Origin: Maribacter cobaltidurans
Lineage (GTDB): Bacteria > Bacteroidota > Bacteroidia > Flavobacteriales > Flavobacteriaceae
Length of the DNA: 64,000 bases
Reading direction: 5' to 3'
Assembly: GCF_002269385.1 (NCBI RefSeq)
Contig: NZ_CP022957.1
Coordinates: forward strand, 2,836,001 to 2,900,000
Position 1 is the first letter of the stretch; each line of letters begins with the position of its first letter. Positions 30,022 through 38,324 of this stretch are shown here, piece after piece. Under the pieces are notes generated by a model. The model did no database searches and was not told the DNA's origin. It was given only the letters and a program-made list of their open reading frames with translations. Made by a program: the position numbers and the translations under genes.

Positions 30022-32286
30022 TTATTTGATAAAATTTGTGTAAAACCCTTTTACCAGGGGGTTATCTTCCTTTTGAGTTTTAGTTGTTATTGCTTTATGT
30101 ATGTAGTCCAACTCACCTTTTAATACATAATTTAAAATAGGTGTGTCTGTAGTTTGCTCAATAAGTTCATTGACCCTATCTAAATACGCTTTTTGCACAT
30201 TCAATGGAATATTCTCAAAGGTACTTTCTACAAGGAGTACATCACTCATTTTTCTAAGAATTCTTGTAGTTGTTTCTGTGTTGTTTTTTGTGTCATAATC
30301 AATTAAACGCAATAATCTGTCTTTATTTAGGATTCGCTTAATGCCATCTGTTTGAATTTTTTCAACACCATTAACATAGAGATTTTCTTCACTAAACTTT
30401 TCTATCTCTGGATTGTATAACCAATCCATTTTGGTGAATGCATTTCTGGCAATAAAATTCATGGCATCCATAGTGGTTTGATCATCTATTGGCTCGGTCA
30501 CATACTCCATTCCACTTGTTAATCTGTTCTTTTTACCTCCAATCAACTTGATTACTTTACTAAAGTATAAATCGACTTGTTTTATTACCTCGTCGTAACG
30601 GCTAAGTAAAATAGACGGATCTGCATCTTCTGGAAGTGACCATTCTACGATATGCGGCATGACTCGTTTTAAATTTTTCAATCCATATTCTCCGGAAAGT
30701 ATTGGGTTGTCCCCTAAGTCGCCCGTGTTGTTGGTTGGATCCATTCTTATGCCATATTCCTGCTCCATGTATTGACGTTTTTCATCCTGCAAGTATTTAT
30801 CCATTTCCTCATTTGGGTAAACGCTTTCCATTTTCGATTTATCATTTAATGGACGAGTATATTTGTATGCATATTCAATGGCCCAATAATCATAAGGTCC
30901 AATTTCACTGTATAACGGTATCGGCATATCTTCCGGTTGTGCAACGTAATTGTAATTTGCATAATCCATGATAGAGGCAGAAAATGAATTCTTTTGAACA
31001 AAATGACTTGAACGCAAAGAATCGGTTGGATACGCCGAAGACGCAATCATATTATGACCAAGGTTCAATGCATGTCCCATTTCGTGAGTCATGGTCGATC
31101 TTAAAAGTTCTCCAAAAATAGAATCGGGCAAAACAGCTTGTCTAACCACAGGATTTACTGCCGCAGTTGCCACAAAGTAATCGTCATTAATCGCAGTAAA
31201 ATAATTTTGATACAATGTTAATGTGCCGTTTAGAATTTCTCCCGTTCTTGGGTCTGAAATATAATTTCCTTGCGCATCTTTAATTTCAGAAGAAACCCAA
31301 CGAATCATATTGTAATTCGGGTCATAATTATCCCATTTGGCGTTTTTTGGCTTGTCATGTACTTCAATGGCGTCTTTAAACCCAATTTTTTCAAAAACAG
31401 GGAGCCAGTTTAAAATTCCCTGCTTCACGTATTTTTTCCACTTTTGTGGTACATTTTCATCAAAATAAAAAACGATGGGTTGTTTGGGTTTGGTTAGAAT
31501 TCCGTTAAAATAATCGGCTTTATTTTCGGGTTCCAAAGCCCATCTCTCTATAAAGGATTCTTCTTTTATAAATACATTATCACTGTCGTATTTTGTGGTA
31601 GAAAGATAAAAATTCCCAACACGTGGGTCCCATTTTCTCCTCACCATGGGGTTTTCCGGCAGAATTCTAAACGCCAATAACTGTTCCACCGAAATATTAG
31701 GGGAATAATGCTTTTCGGGTGATTTTTGAGAGGTGAAATTCAAAGTTCTTGAAACCAACAGGCTATTCTTACTTAATCGTATATTCCCAATCACAATACT
31801 ATTATTGGATAATGGTTCTAGTCCATATTTGTCAATCGTTTCATCGTCTATGGGAGAAAATACTTTGATGTCATTTTTAAAAACATCAGTGTTGATTTTT
31901 ATAGTTTTTTCACCTATAGATAGTATTGGGATGTAACAAATTGTAGGATTGAAATGATTTTTTCGTACAGATGTTTTGATAACATCATCCTTATCTACAT
32001 TATTTTGATATTGTTGCTGTGTTACTTTTAATTGATTATTGTCGATTTCAAATTTTACAATCACGGAATAGTCAACGTCCATCCCGGAACTTCCGTAGTA
32101 AAATAACTTGTTGGGATATCCTGTAATTCTATTTATGACCAATAAAGGCTTATCTACAAATTTTTTTGGAAGTTTGAAATATGCAGTATCATTAAGGCCA
32201 TCTGTTTTAGATGTTTTGGTTTGAGCTGAACTATTGAGAGTGACGAATAAGATCACCACAAGATTCAGGAAAAATTTACTTGTCAT
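30022..32286 (-). CDS. Zinc-dependent metalloprotease (DUF5117/DUF5118 family), island copy
   Basis: I prefer the ATG at 32286, which puts a signal peptide at the N terminus (MTSKFFLNLVVILFVTLNSS). An ATG nine codons upstream is also possible. The exported protein of about 754 residues carries the zinc site MTHEMGHALNLGHNM with H401, E402, H405 and H411. This is an HExxHxx(N)xxH metzincin-like pattern with Asn where Gly is usual, followed by the Met-turn-like SASIMDYANYNYVAQ. The N-terminal portion matches the DUF5117 layout and the end is helical. Substrate unknown. A paralogue with the same architecture lies at 38676-41165. Confidence 0.87.
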   Translation of the reverse strand: MTSKFFLNLVVILFVTLNSSAQTKTSKTDGLNDTAYFKLPKKFVDKPLLVINRITGYPNKLFYYGSSGMDVDYSVIVKFEIDNNQLKVTQQQYQNNVDKDDVIKTSVRKNHFNPTICYIPILSIGEKTIKINTDVFKNDIKVFSPIDDETIDKYGLEPLSNNSIVIGNIRLSKNSLLVSRTLNFTSQKSPEKHYSPNISVEQLLAFRILPENPMVRRKWDPRVGNFYLSTTKYDSDNVFIKEESFIERWALEPENKADYFNGILTKPKQPIVFYFDENVPQKWKKYVKQGILNWLPVFEKIGFKDAIEVHDKPKNAKWDNYDPNYNMIRWVSSEIKDAQGNYISDPRTGEILNGTLTLYQNYFTAINDDYFVATAAVNPVVRQAVLPDSIFGELLRSTMTHEMGHALNLGHNMIASSAYPTDSLRSSHFVQKNSFSASIMDYANYNYVAQPEDMPIPLYSEIGPYDYWAIEYAYKYTRPLNDKSKMESVYPNEEMDKYLQDEKRQYMEQEYGIRMDPTNNTGDLGDNPILSGEYGLKNLKRVMPHIVEWSLPEDADPSILLSRYDEVIKQVDLYFSKVIKLIGGKKNRLTSGMEYVTEPIDDQTTMDAMNFIARNAFTKMDWLYNPEIEKFSEENLYVNGVEKIQTDGIKRILNKDRLLRLIDYDTKNNTETTTRILRKMSDVLLVESTFENIPLNVQKAYLDRVNELIEQTTDTPILNYVLKGELDYIHKAITTKTQKEDNPLVKGFYTNFIK

Positions 32287-32336
32287 TTTTGTTATTTGTA
32301 AGTTTAAATTCATTTCTCATTTTGTTTTCAAAATGT

Positions 32337-32360
32337 TTGCTATGGCTGATCTTGGCAACA
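32337..32360. repeat. Gene-boundary repeat (shared with 33480-33505)
   Basis: TTTGCTATGGCTGATCTTGG here and TTTGCTATGGGTGATGTTAA at 33482 agree at 16 of 20 bases. Both lie directly 3' of a minus-strand gene (DUF5694 and HAD respectively). Confidence 0.5.
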
Positions 32361-32364
32361 ATAT

Positions 32365-33273
32365 TTATTTAGCTAAGTATTCATTCGCTTCCACGTATTC
32401 AAAATCAGGTGAATCCTTAAATAGTTGACTCAATTGCCAAACGTGTCCCGAACCGTAAACTAGCAAAAGTCTTTCTTCGGTATCAAAATCTGTCATATCG
32501 TAAGCGTTCGCAAAAATTCTTAAATTTCTACGGTACCATTTTCCAACGGAATCAGCTCCCAAATAATTGTCCCCCGCTCCAATTATAATCGTTTCTGTAA
32601 GGTAAGCTTGGTGGTCCTTTAATCTATTTTCAAGATTGTTGACCGAGATTAAATGTTGAGTTAAAGATTGAGTTGTTTTTAAAGAGTCGTACAAAGTATA
32701 AAAAGATTCATAATCGTAACGCTTTGCCTTCTCAAATTGTCCGAGTTCTTTTAGGTAAGCATCTTCGTCGTAGTTATCCCAATCCAATTGAACTCCAAAC
32801 CAATCGGAAGAAGCATCGGAAGCATAAACTTTTTTATGTCCAAGCTTCTTTGCGAGTTTAAAGGCTATTTGGTAAACTTCGTTCTTCTTATCTTCAATAT
32901 TGAAATTTCCATTAATATATTTTTTAAATCGGTTATTCAGAATACTGTCCGCTTCAATCCTGCTAGATTCTACAAGTATTTTAGTTGGTTTGTATTTTAC
33001 CATCTTGTCTAATAGAACGTCCAATTCCTTTTGTCTTTTATCTTCTAAAATATTAAAATCATATTTACTTTTATAGCTATCCAAACCTGGGTTGTTAAAA
33101 TGAAAAACACCCAAAACCATAGCTTTTGCTTTGTGTCTTCCCATGAATTTATTTGGGTCTTCAATAGGATTAATATGAGTTTGTTTTGGAATTTTATCAT
33201 CTGTTTTATCAGATTCTTGTTTGCAGGAAATTAAAACAGTTAGGAATGTAATACCTAAAATCAGTTTTCTCAT
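32365..33273 (-). CDS. DUF5694 domain-containing lipoprotein
   Basis: The 302-residue protein begins MRKLILGITFLTVLISC, a lipoprotein signal with lipobox LISC. The body has the DUF5694 features: AMVLGVFHFNNPGLD near residue 50, KILVESSRIEAD near 100, a helical middle, and the C-terminal glycine-histidine motif LLLVYGSGHVWQLSQLF. The pattern recalls the TraB/ChaN-like group, in which GxxH-type residues sit at the active or metal site, but function is not established. It lies between the HAD and metalloprotease genes with repeated boundary sequences on either side. Confidence 0.8.
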   Translation of the reverse strand: MRKLILGITFLTVLISCKQESDKTDDKIPKQTHINPIEDPNKFMGRHKAKAMVLGVFHFNNPGLDSYKSKYDFNILEDKRQKELDVLLDKMVKYKPTKILVESSRIEADSILNNRFKKYINGNFNIEDKKNEVYQIAFKLAKKLGHKKVYASDASSDWFGVQLDWDNYDEDAYLKELGQFEKAKRYDYESFYTLYDSLKTTQSLTQHLISVNNLENRLKDHQAYLTETIIIGAGDNYLGADSVGKWYRRNLRIFANAYDMTDFDTEERLLLVYGSGHVWQLSQLFKDSPDFEYVEANEYLAK

Positions 33274-33479
33274 TTGAAAATTACTTTTTATAAAGATTGA
33301 ACTTACGTAAGAATGTTACAGTTTGTTTTATATAGTTGGCCAAAGCCGCACGGATATGGTGAGGAGGGTAGGGCAGGAAACTTTTCATTTGTGCTGGTAG
33401 TCAAAGCTTTTTGTTTTGCTTTTATCTTTTTTTAAGGCCAAATAAGCCCCTGTCTTTAGCTTCAGTGCTTTTTGCACTA

Positions 33480-33505
33480 TTTGCTATGGGTGATGTTAAC
33501 TGCGG
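33480..33505. repeat. Gene-boundary repeat at the end of the HAD gene
   Basis: This contains TTTGCTATGGGTGATGTTAA (compare 32337) and continues into GTTAACTGCGG (compare 29844 and 37483). It also contains the stop codon of the HAD gene. It therefore links two kinds of island repeats in one site. A short hairpin AGTGC-AAAAA-GCACT lies next to it. Confidence 0.5.
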
Positions 33506-34161
33506 TTATTTTGGAATATTGACTTTTCAACTTCTGAAAACGAACGTATTATTTGGTGATTCCAAGCATCATAGTTATCATTCGTTGATTTTACGATGAT
33601 TATTTTTTTAGCATTGGAATTTTCCGCCGCCTTAATTCCGGATGTTGAATCTTCAAAAATCAATGTTTGATCGGCATTGATTTTTAAAATATCCATTGCC
33701 TTTATAAAGATTTCGGGATTCGGTTTACTTTTTACTTTTCCGTCACTGTAAACAATCTTGGTCATATCAAAATACCTTGACAAGTTTAAATACTCAAAGT
33801 AAAACTTCAAGTTATAAAGGTCAGAGGCAGTTGCAATCGTGTAAGGAATTTTTTTAAGGAGTAAATATTCCAAAAGCTCTTCTGCTCCTGGAGCCAATTT
33901 CATTTCCTGTTCTAGGCAAAGCGATTGATATATGTCTTCTTTTTCAACACTTAGTCTTTTGATGTCTTCTAAAGATAGTTTGTCTGAAAACAGACTTCTT
34001 AGTATTTCAGCATTATTTTTTCCGTGAATCTTTTTATTTTTTTCGTCATCTTTTAGTTCTAGTGAATGTTGCTTCAGAAAAATATCCCAAGCTTGATTAT
34101 GTATAGGTGTATCAAAAAAAAGAGTTCCGTTAAAATCAAATATTACTCCTTCTATGCCCAT
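33496..34161 (-). CDS. HAD-superfamily hydrolase (beta-phosphoglucomutase-like)
   Basis: The 221-residue protein has motif I at residues 9-13 (VIFDFNGTLFFD), with the nucleophile Asp but Asn in place of the second Asp. A helical cap with GKNNAEILRSLF follows, then motif II (TIATAS) and a lysine region (GKVKSKPNPEIF). Motif III is LIFEDSTSGIKAAENS. It belongs to the HAD IA group of sugar-phosphate phosphatases and mutases. The DxN replacement is known in part of the superfamily and may alter the acid/base step. The stop codon lies inside a repeated boundary sequence. An IS91-family element lies just upstream of its start. Confidence 0.87.
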   Translation of the reverse strand: MGIEGVIFDFNGTLFFDTPIHNQAWDIFLKQHSLELKDDEKNKKIHGKNNAEILRSLFSDKLSLEDIKRLSVEKEDIYQSLCLEQEMKLAPGAEELLEYLLLKKIPYTIATASDLYNLKFYFEYLNLSRYFDMTKIVYSDGKVKSKPNPEIFIKAMDILKINADQTLIFEDSTSGIKAAENSNAKKIIIVKSTNDNYDAWNHQIIRSFSEVEKSIFQNNRS

Positions 34162-34297
34162 GGTTTATTGAGTTTGTATAATTTACAGATAACGGTCTCC
34201 TTTACTTTGAATTCATGAATAGGGGAGGAGACAAATAGGTCTTAAATTTAAGGTGAAAAGAATCGCTTTTTATCCTAGTTCTTTGTTGAACTAAACC

Positions 34298-34343
34298 TAA
34301 AGGTAGCTTCAGGAGTTATCTAAATCTCCATTCACTACCTTTA
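34298..34343. repeat. Nested hairpin at the left side of the IS91-family element
   Basis: TAAAGGTAG (34298-34306) and CTACCTTTA (34335-34343) form a nine-base outer stem. GGAG and CTCC form an inner stem. It lies about 30 bases before the recombinase reading frame and may be the terminal (terIS-side) structure or an upstream attenuator. Confidence 0.45.
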
Positions 34344-34372
34344 AGATGTATAAAACTAATATTTAGCAAATT

Positions 34373-35273
34373 ATGAAAAAAAAGTAGTACCCTGATCGAA
34401 CGAGCCTGTGAACGTGTTCCAGAATTCCAGGAATTGTATCTCAAACTAAAACGTTCTGTTGAACTATCGGGCAAAAGCCAAAGCACCCTGACCAACTATG
34501 CCCGCTGTCTTTCACACATAGCCCTGCATTTTAAGTGCAGTCCACTCGATCTGGATGAAGAACAGGTGCTGGATTATCTACATGTTTTAAAGTCCCGGCA
34601 CAAGACCCCGTCGAGCAGCTTCTTCAAGCATACCGTTTATGGTCTGAGGTATGCCTACCGGATATCAAATCGTAAAGAGATGCAGGTAATGCTCCCCGCT
34701 ATTGAGCGTCCCAAAAAACTCCCTGTAGTTTTAAGTTGTAGGGAAGTAAAGCAACTCTTAAAAGCCCCAAAACTACTGAAGCACCGTCTGGTATTGGCGC
34801 TGCTTTATGGCTGCGGACTGCGCTGTTTTGAACTGTGCAACCTACAGTTAAAAGATCTGGATTTTGATCGTATGATGCTTCACGTCCGCCAAGGCAAAGG
34901 CAGGAAAGATCGGTATGTACCCTTGTCGAGGATGCAGATCCGCGGACTTAAAACATATCTTGCGGCAGAAAATCCTTGCACCTGGTGCTTCACTGGGAAC
35001 AATACCGAAGGGCGTCCAGTCCCGCTTTCTACCCAAGGGGTTCGCTGGATTGTACGGGAAGCCCGTAAACATAGTGGTATTCAAAAGGAAGTGACCACCC
35101 ACAGCCTGCGCCACAGTTATGCTACCCACCTTCTGGAAATGGGCTTGGATATTATGAGTGTAAAGGACCTTTTGGGGCACGCAGATATACAGACCACACT
35201 GACCTACCTTCACGTGGCACAACTGGGCAGGCAAAAGCCTTTCAGTCCACTGGATCGGCTCTACAAAGAGTAA
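34373..35273 (+). CDS. IS-associated tyrosine recombinase/integrase, start disrupted by an A8 run
   Basis: The clear frame runs from 34377 to 35273. It encodes a SAM-like N-terminal domain (SQSTLTNYARCLSHIALHFK) and a phage-integrase catalytic domain. The catalytic residues are an R in GCGLRCFEL, then HSLRH, then LLGHADIQTTLTYLH with the terminal tyrosine. The only good ATG (34373) is out of frame by one base because of eight A at 34376-34383; with seven A it would read MKKSSTLIERACERVP and continue in frame. Either slippage on the A run restores the frame, a TTG at 34434 is used, or the gene is mutated. Its stop overlaps the transposase start (TAATG). Such recombinases accompany some IS91 elements in Bacteroidota. 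Confidence 0.82.
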
Positions 35274-36403
35274 TGGCATCCGCTGCTCACGAAGTGGCCC
35301 AGGTATTAAATCGCAACAGGGAGTCTTTAGCAGACTGTTGTGCCACCAGCTGGCAACTAAGGACCCTGCACGCCCTGCGCAAATGTCGTACGGCTGCCCT
35401 GGGCGGTCACATTGACCACTGCACGAATCCATCCTGTAATACCTTGCACCTGAGCTACAACAGTTGCCGCAACCGGCATTGCCCAAAGTGTCAGGGGCAC
35501 AAAAGGGAACAATGGATCAGGGCACGGGAAGAAGAGCTCTTGAACGTTCCTTACTTCCACGTGGTATTTACCCTGCCTTCAGAACTCAACCGCCTGTGCC
35601 TGTACGAACCCAAACTGCTGTATGGCCTGCTGTTCAAAACTTCATGGGAAGTCATAGCGGGGTTTGCTTCCAATCCTAAGTTTTTAGGTGCCGGTCCCGG
35701 GATGATCGCCATCCTGCATACCTGGGGACAGAACCTGTCCCTGCATCCGCACTTGCATTGTATCGTGCCCGGTGGTGGGGCAACCAAAAGTGGTAAGTGG
35801 AAACCTGCCCGGAACAAGGGGAAATACCTGTTCCCGGTCAAGGCCATGAGCAAGGTATTCCGTGCCCGCTTTGTTGCAGGGTTACGTAAAAAAATTAAAA
35901 CAGAACAACCAGAGGCCCTTTACCAAAGCCTGTTCAAAAAAGAGTGGGTCGTCTATTGCAAGCGTCCGTTTTTAGGGCCACCTCAGGTAGTGGAATACCT
36001 TGGTCGCTATACCCATAAAATTGCGATCAGCAACCACCGAATCAAAAACCTGGATGACAGCGGCGTGGTGTTTTCGGTAAAAGATTACCGCCACGGGGGA
36101 AACAAATCCCTGATGTACCTGAGCGATACTGAATTCATCAGGCGCTTTGCCCTGCACATACTCCCTAAGGGGTTTGTGCGCATCCGCCATTATGGGATAT
36201 TAAGTGCTTACCATAAACGCAAAAGTCTTGACCACTTGGGTAAAACCCTGGGGAAGGTACAGCTCCAAGAAAAACCGCCCCTGCAACACCGAATCTGCCC
36301 ATCTTGTAAAAAGGGAGAACTGGTGACCCTGCATACGTTTACCGCACGGGGACCACCGGCACACTGGATCACAAAACTTAAAAAATACACTAAAGCACAG
36401 TAA
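35273..36403 (+). CDS. IS91-family transposase (HUH, Y2 type)
   Basis: The 376-residue protein has an N-terminal zinc-binding region (HIDHCTNPSCNTLHLSYNSC, then CRNRHCPKCQ). The HUH metal motif sits at H160-L161-H162 in HPHLHCIVPGGG. A Y2 pair, Y242 and Y246, is visible in EYLGRYTHKIAISNHRI. A C-terminal zinc-ribbon-like CPSC follows. These are the catalytic features of rolling-circle transposases of the IS91 group. Length is typical and no break is seen, so it could be active. It overlaps the recombinase gene by one base. Confidence 0.95.
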   Translation: MASAAHEVAQVLNRNRESLADCCATSWQLRTLHALRKCRTAALGGHIDHCTNPSCNTLHLSYNSCRNRHCPKCQGHKREQWIRAREEELLNVPYFHVVFTLPSELNRLCLYEPKLLYGLLFKTSWEVIAGFASNPKFLGAGPGMIAILHTWGQNLSLHPHLHCIVPGGGATKSGKWKPARNKGKYLFPVKAMSKVFRARFVAGLRKKIKTEQPEALYQSLFKKEWVVYCKRPFLGPPQVVEYLGRYTHKIAISNHRIKNLDDSGVVFSVKDYRHGGNKSLMYLSDTEFIRRFALHILPKGFVRIRHYGILSAYHKRKSLDHLGKTLGKVQLQEKPPLQHRICPSCKKGELVTLHTFTARGPPAHWITKLKKYTKAQ

Positions 36404-36757
36404 GAAAATAAACGCCCTTTGAACGGGATAGGGAAGCCTATGTCCGAAACCAAGCAAAAGCGGCCAAAATACCCCAAAAACAGGAGGTTCAATAGAATTT
36501 AAGAAGTGATGGACATACTCGGGAGAAAAACAAGACCTCCAAATCACTATACGGTTCAAGTGCAGACCTTAAATAACCCATCCTAAAACAGACCAATACC
36601 CATAGAAGGCTGACCGACAGAGAACCGGTTCAGTCAACACGACGTTCATGCTGGGTCGTACCGACCACACGAACGCTAGTTATTTACAACGTTTTTTTAA
36701 AGTCCGAATGTCTCTGATACCGGTATCAATGATTTGTATAATTTAAATCCTTAATTT
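36404..36757. other. 3' tail of the IS and junction with the lipoprotein gene
   Basis: No gene. The tail carries several inverted repeats expected of an IS91 origin end. Beyond the probable right end at about 36674 lie the 12-base palindrome GATACCGGTATC (36716-36727) and TTTGTATAATTTA (36733-36745). The latter 13-mer also occurs at 34173-34185 on the other side of the IS. Confidence 0.45.
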
Positions 36758-37294
36758 TCATAATACTTTGATATTTTTAATATGTACACCAACAAAACAA
36801 TCATCAAGACAATTGTTCATTACATAACCGCAAGTGGAAATCATCCCATCGTTTTCACTTTCAAAAAAAACATCGGTATTTTCTTTTTTTATCAGCCATT
36901 CCTGTTTTGCCTTGGTGTATATAGTATCTAGTGTCAGTGCCGGAAAAGCACTTGTATGTTCGTGTTCTGGGCTATTTATTTCATTTTGATTCTCAGTCCA
37001 CTCTAGTTGATCTTCTGGAACGAAACCTTCTGCCCCCGCTGTGTATTTAAAATCCCTTTTAATTATTATTCCATTTGATACTGTTACGGTTGTTTCCCAG
37101 CCATAGGTTGTAAAACCAGAACCTTCTGATACAACATATTTATAAGAATTATTTGATGATTCTTTAAAGTCAAGCCATATTTTCTGGCTCTCTTCAAAAT
37201 CATTTTGATAATTGAAATCATCATCCTCAGATGAGCAAGAAGAAATTATACAGCTAATTAGTAACAGAGCAATAATGAGAAATTTGCTTTTCAT
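36758..37294 (-). CDS. Hypothetical lipoprotein
   Basis: The ATG at 37294 gives a 178-residue protein with lipoprotein signal MKSKFLIIALLLISCIISSC. An acidic SSEDDD follows, as is usual for surface-exposed lipoproteins in Bacteroidota. The body (WLDFKESSNNSYKYVVSEGS, then WETTVTVSNGIIIKRDF) has the look of a small beta-rich fold with later cysteines (TCGYVMNNCLDDC). I do not recognise a family with confidence. It belongs to the accessory island and is separated from the HAD gene by the IS. Confidence 0.65.
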   Translation of the reverse strand: MKSKFLIIALLLISCIISSCSSEDDDFNYQNDFEESQKIWLDFKESSNNSYKYVVSEGSGFTTYGWETTVTVSNGIIIKRDFKYTAGAEGFVPEDQLEWTENQNEINSPEHEHTSAFPALTLDTIYTKAKQEWLIKKENTDVFFESENDGMISTCGYVMNNCLDDCFVGVHIKNIKVL

Positions 37295-37482
37295 TTTTTT
37301 TGCACTTTGTTTTATAGATGTAATATTTCCCTTGGGTTGCGTCAATTTTGGCTACAACGCCCCGTCATGTAAGAAAGCCGTTACAGCAGTATTAGGTTGT
37401 AGTTTTTTTGATAGTGGAGTTTATGAATCTTGCTCGCTCGATTTGACGGAGTGCGAAGATGATGTCTACTTGCTTTTAGTAC

Positions 37483-37510
37483 GTTGACTGCGGGAGTATT
37501 GCAACAAAAG
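37483..37510. repeat. Right imperfect direct repeat flanking the accessory island
   Basis: The sequence begins GTTGACTGCGGGAGTATT and ends GCAACAAAAG. It matches the segment at 29844-29869 at 22 of 26 positions in the same orientation, about 7.6 kb away. Confidence 0.55.
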
Positions 37511-37660
37511 TATGCAGTTGGTGTTTTGGAAATCATCTATTGAATATGTGTACAATTACATATTTAGGAGGAGTAATTAAAATTCCAATATTTTTTTGGT
37601 TTACTTAATTTATACAAATCAATTCTACTTTAAAAATGTACAACTATTTGTAAATAGACA

Positions 37661-37694
37661 AAAAAAGACCCCGCTTTAATGGACAGGGTCTTTT
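37661..37694 (-). terminator. Terminator of the DUF4890 gene
   Basis: On the minus strand a GACCC/GGGTC stem with a 12-base loop is followed by seven T. It lies 25 bases after the stop codon. Confidence 0.8.
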
Positions 37695-37719
37695 CCTAAC
37701 AATCAATCAACTAAACAAC

Positions 37720-38163
37720 CTATTTCTTTTTCGTTCTGATTTTGCGGTAATTTCCCCTTTTATGGTTTCCTTTTTTTTCACCCATTTTTGCCCATTTATC
37801 ATATTGTTGGTCATTTAAAATGGATTTCATCTCTTCCTTAAGGGCAATCGCTTTGTCCAATCGATTGTTCTCTAGTTCGAACTTTTCGTCGTCCGTTAGT
37901 GTTTCCCCTTTTTCTTTTCTGGCTTTGTGGGCTTCCATTTTAGCTTTTCTTTCGGCAGCGTTTTTGGTAAACATATCTTGGATTTTGGACTGCTGATCCG
38001 ATGTAAGGTCCAAGGCCAAAGTCATTCTTTTGGTCTGTAAGGTGGCCATTTGTTCTGGAGTAAAATCTGCAATATGCCCTCTTCCTTCCTTTCTGTTATG
38101 GTCCTGCGCCATTGCCGTTATTCCACTTAGGAAAAGAGCGGCCAATATTAACTTTCTCATCAT
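37720..38163 (-). CDS. DUF4890/Spy-CpxP-like periplasmic protein
   Basis: The 147-residue protein has a signal peptide (MMRKLILAALFLSGITAMAQ). A helical, charged mature part follows with two repeats of the Spy/CpxP LTxxQ type (FTPEQMATLQTKRMTLALDL, LTSDQQSKIQDMF) and a very basic tail. DUF4890 proteins in Bacteroidota resemble the periplasmic chaperone and stress sensors Spy and CpxP, and often bind metal or unfolded protein. No function has been shown here. Single gene with its own terminator. Start may be either of two adjacent ATG codons. Confidence 0.82.
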   Translation of the reverse strand: MMRKLILAALFLSGITAMAQDHNRKEGRGHIADFTPEQMATLQTKRMTLALDLTSDQQSKIQDMFTKNAAERKAKMEAHKARKEKGETLTDDEKFELENNRLDKAIALKEEMKSILNDQQYDKWAKMGEKKGNHKRGNYRKIRTKKK

Positions 38164-38268
38164 TTCGAATTTTATGGGTTTTGTAAATAGGACATGTTTG
38201 GACGGGAAAGGTTTAACCTTAGGGAAGCTTTTAAGAGGACTTTAACTTCAACCCTACGATTGGGACAT

Positions 38269-38303
38269 ACAAAAAGCGCAACTATTATAGTTGCGCTTTT
38301 TGT
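38269..38303. terminator. Perfect 15-base-pair bidirectional terminator
   Basis: ACAAAAAGCGCAACT and AGTTGCGCTTTTTGT flank a five-base loop. Its position after the 59-residue gene (minus strand) fits a Rho-independent terminator. Confidence 0.85.
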
Positions 38304-38324
38304 ATAAAAATATTGTTAGGTATG

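Larger units (their letters stand above)
34298..36674 (+). mobile_element. IS91-family insertion sequence with accessory tyrosine recombinase
   Basis: The element holds two overlapping genes (tyrosine recombinase, then HUH/Y2 transposase) and about 270 bases of 3' sequence rich in inverted repeats. Examples are the palindrome GAACCGGTTC (36622-36631) and the hairpin GGTCG-TAC-CGACC (36654-36666), followed by GAAC at 36671. IS91 elements move by rolling circle, have no terminal inverted repeats and target GAAC/CAAG-type tetranucleotides, so this GAAC is a plausible junction. The left limit is a guess. Base composition is visibly richer in G+C than in neighbouring genes. Confidence 0.7.
37295..37719. 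other. Intergenic region at the right edge of the accessory island
   Basis: No convincing gene on either strand. It contains the right copy of the flanking repeat at 37483-37510, a GTTG-rich stretch next to the lipoprotein gene (GTTGCGTCAATTTTGGCTAC near 37337), and the terminator of the DUF4890 gene near 37661. Confidence 0.45.

Noticed and set aside
34848..36559. Several minus-strand frames across the IS (34848-35486, 35551-35853, 36200-36559)
   Set aside because: They are shadows of the G+C-richer recombinase and transposase genes and carry no recognisable protein features.
37212..37487. 91-residue plus-strand frame beside the lipoprotein gene
   Set aside because: It overlaps the lipoprotein signal region and the repeat-bearing intergenic region, with no domain or promoter.
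29844..37510. Classical class of integron (intI plus attC)
   Set aside because: The only tyrosine recombinase is the one in the IS91 element, which lacks visible IntI-specific features. The boundary motifs do not fit RYYYAAC/GTTRRRY well. Only a looser cassette-like hypothesis is kept.
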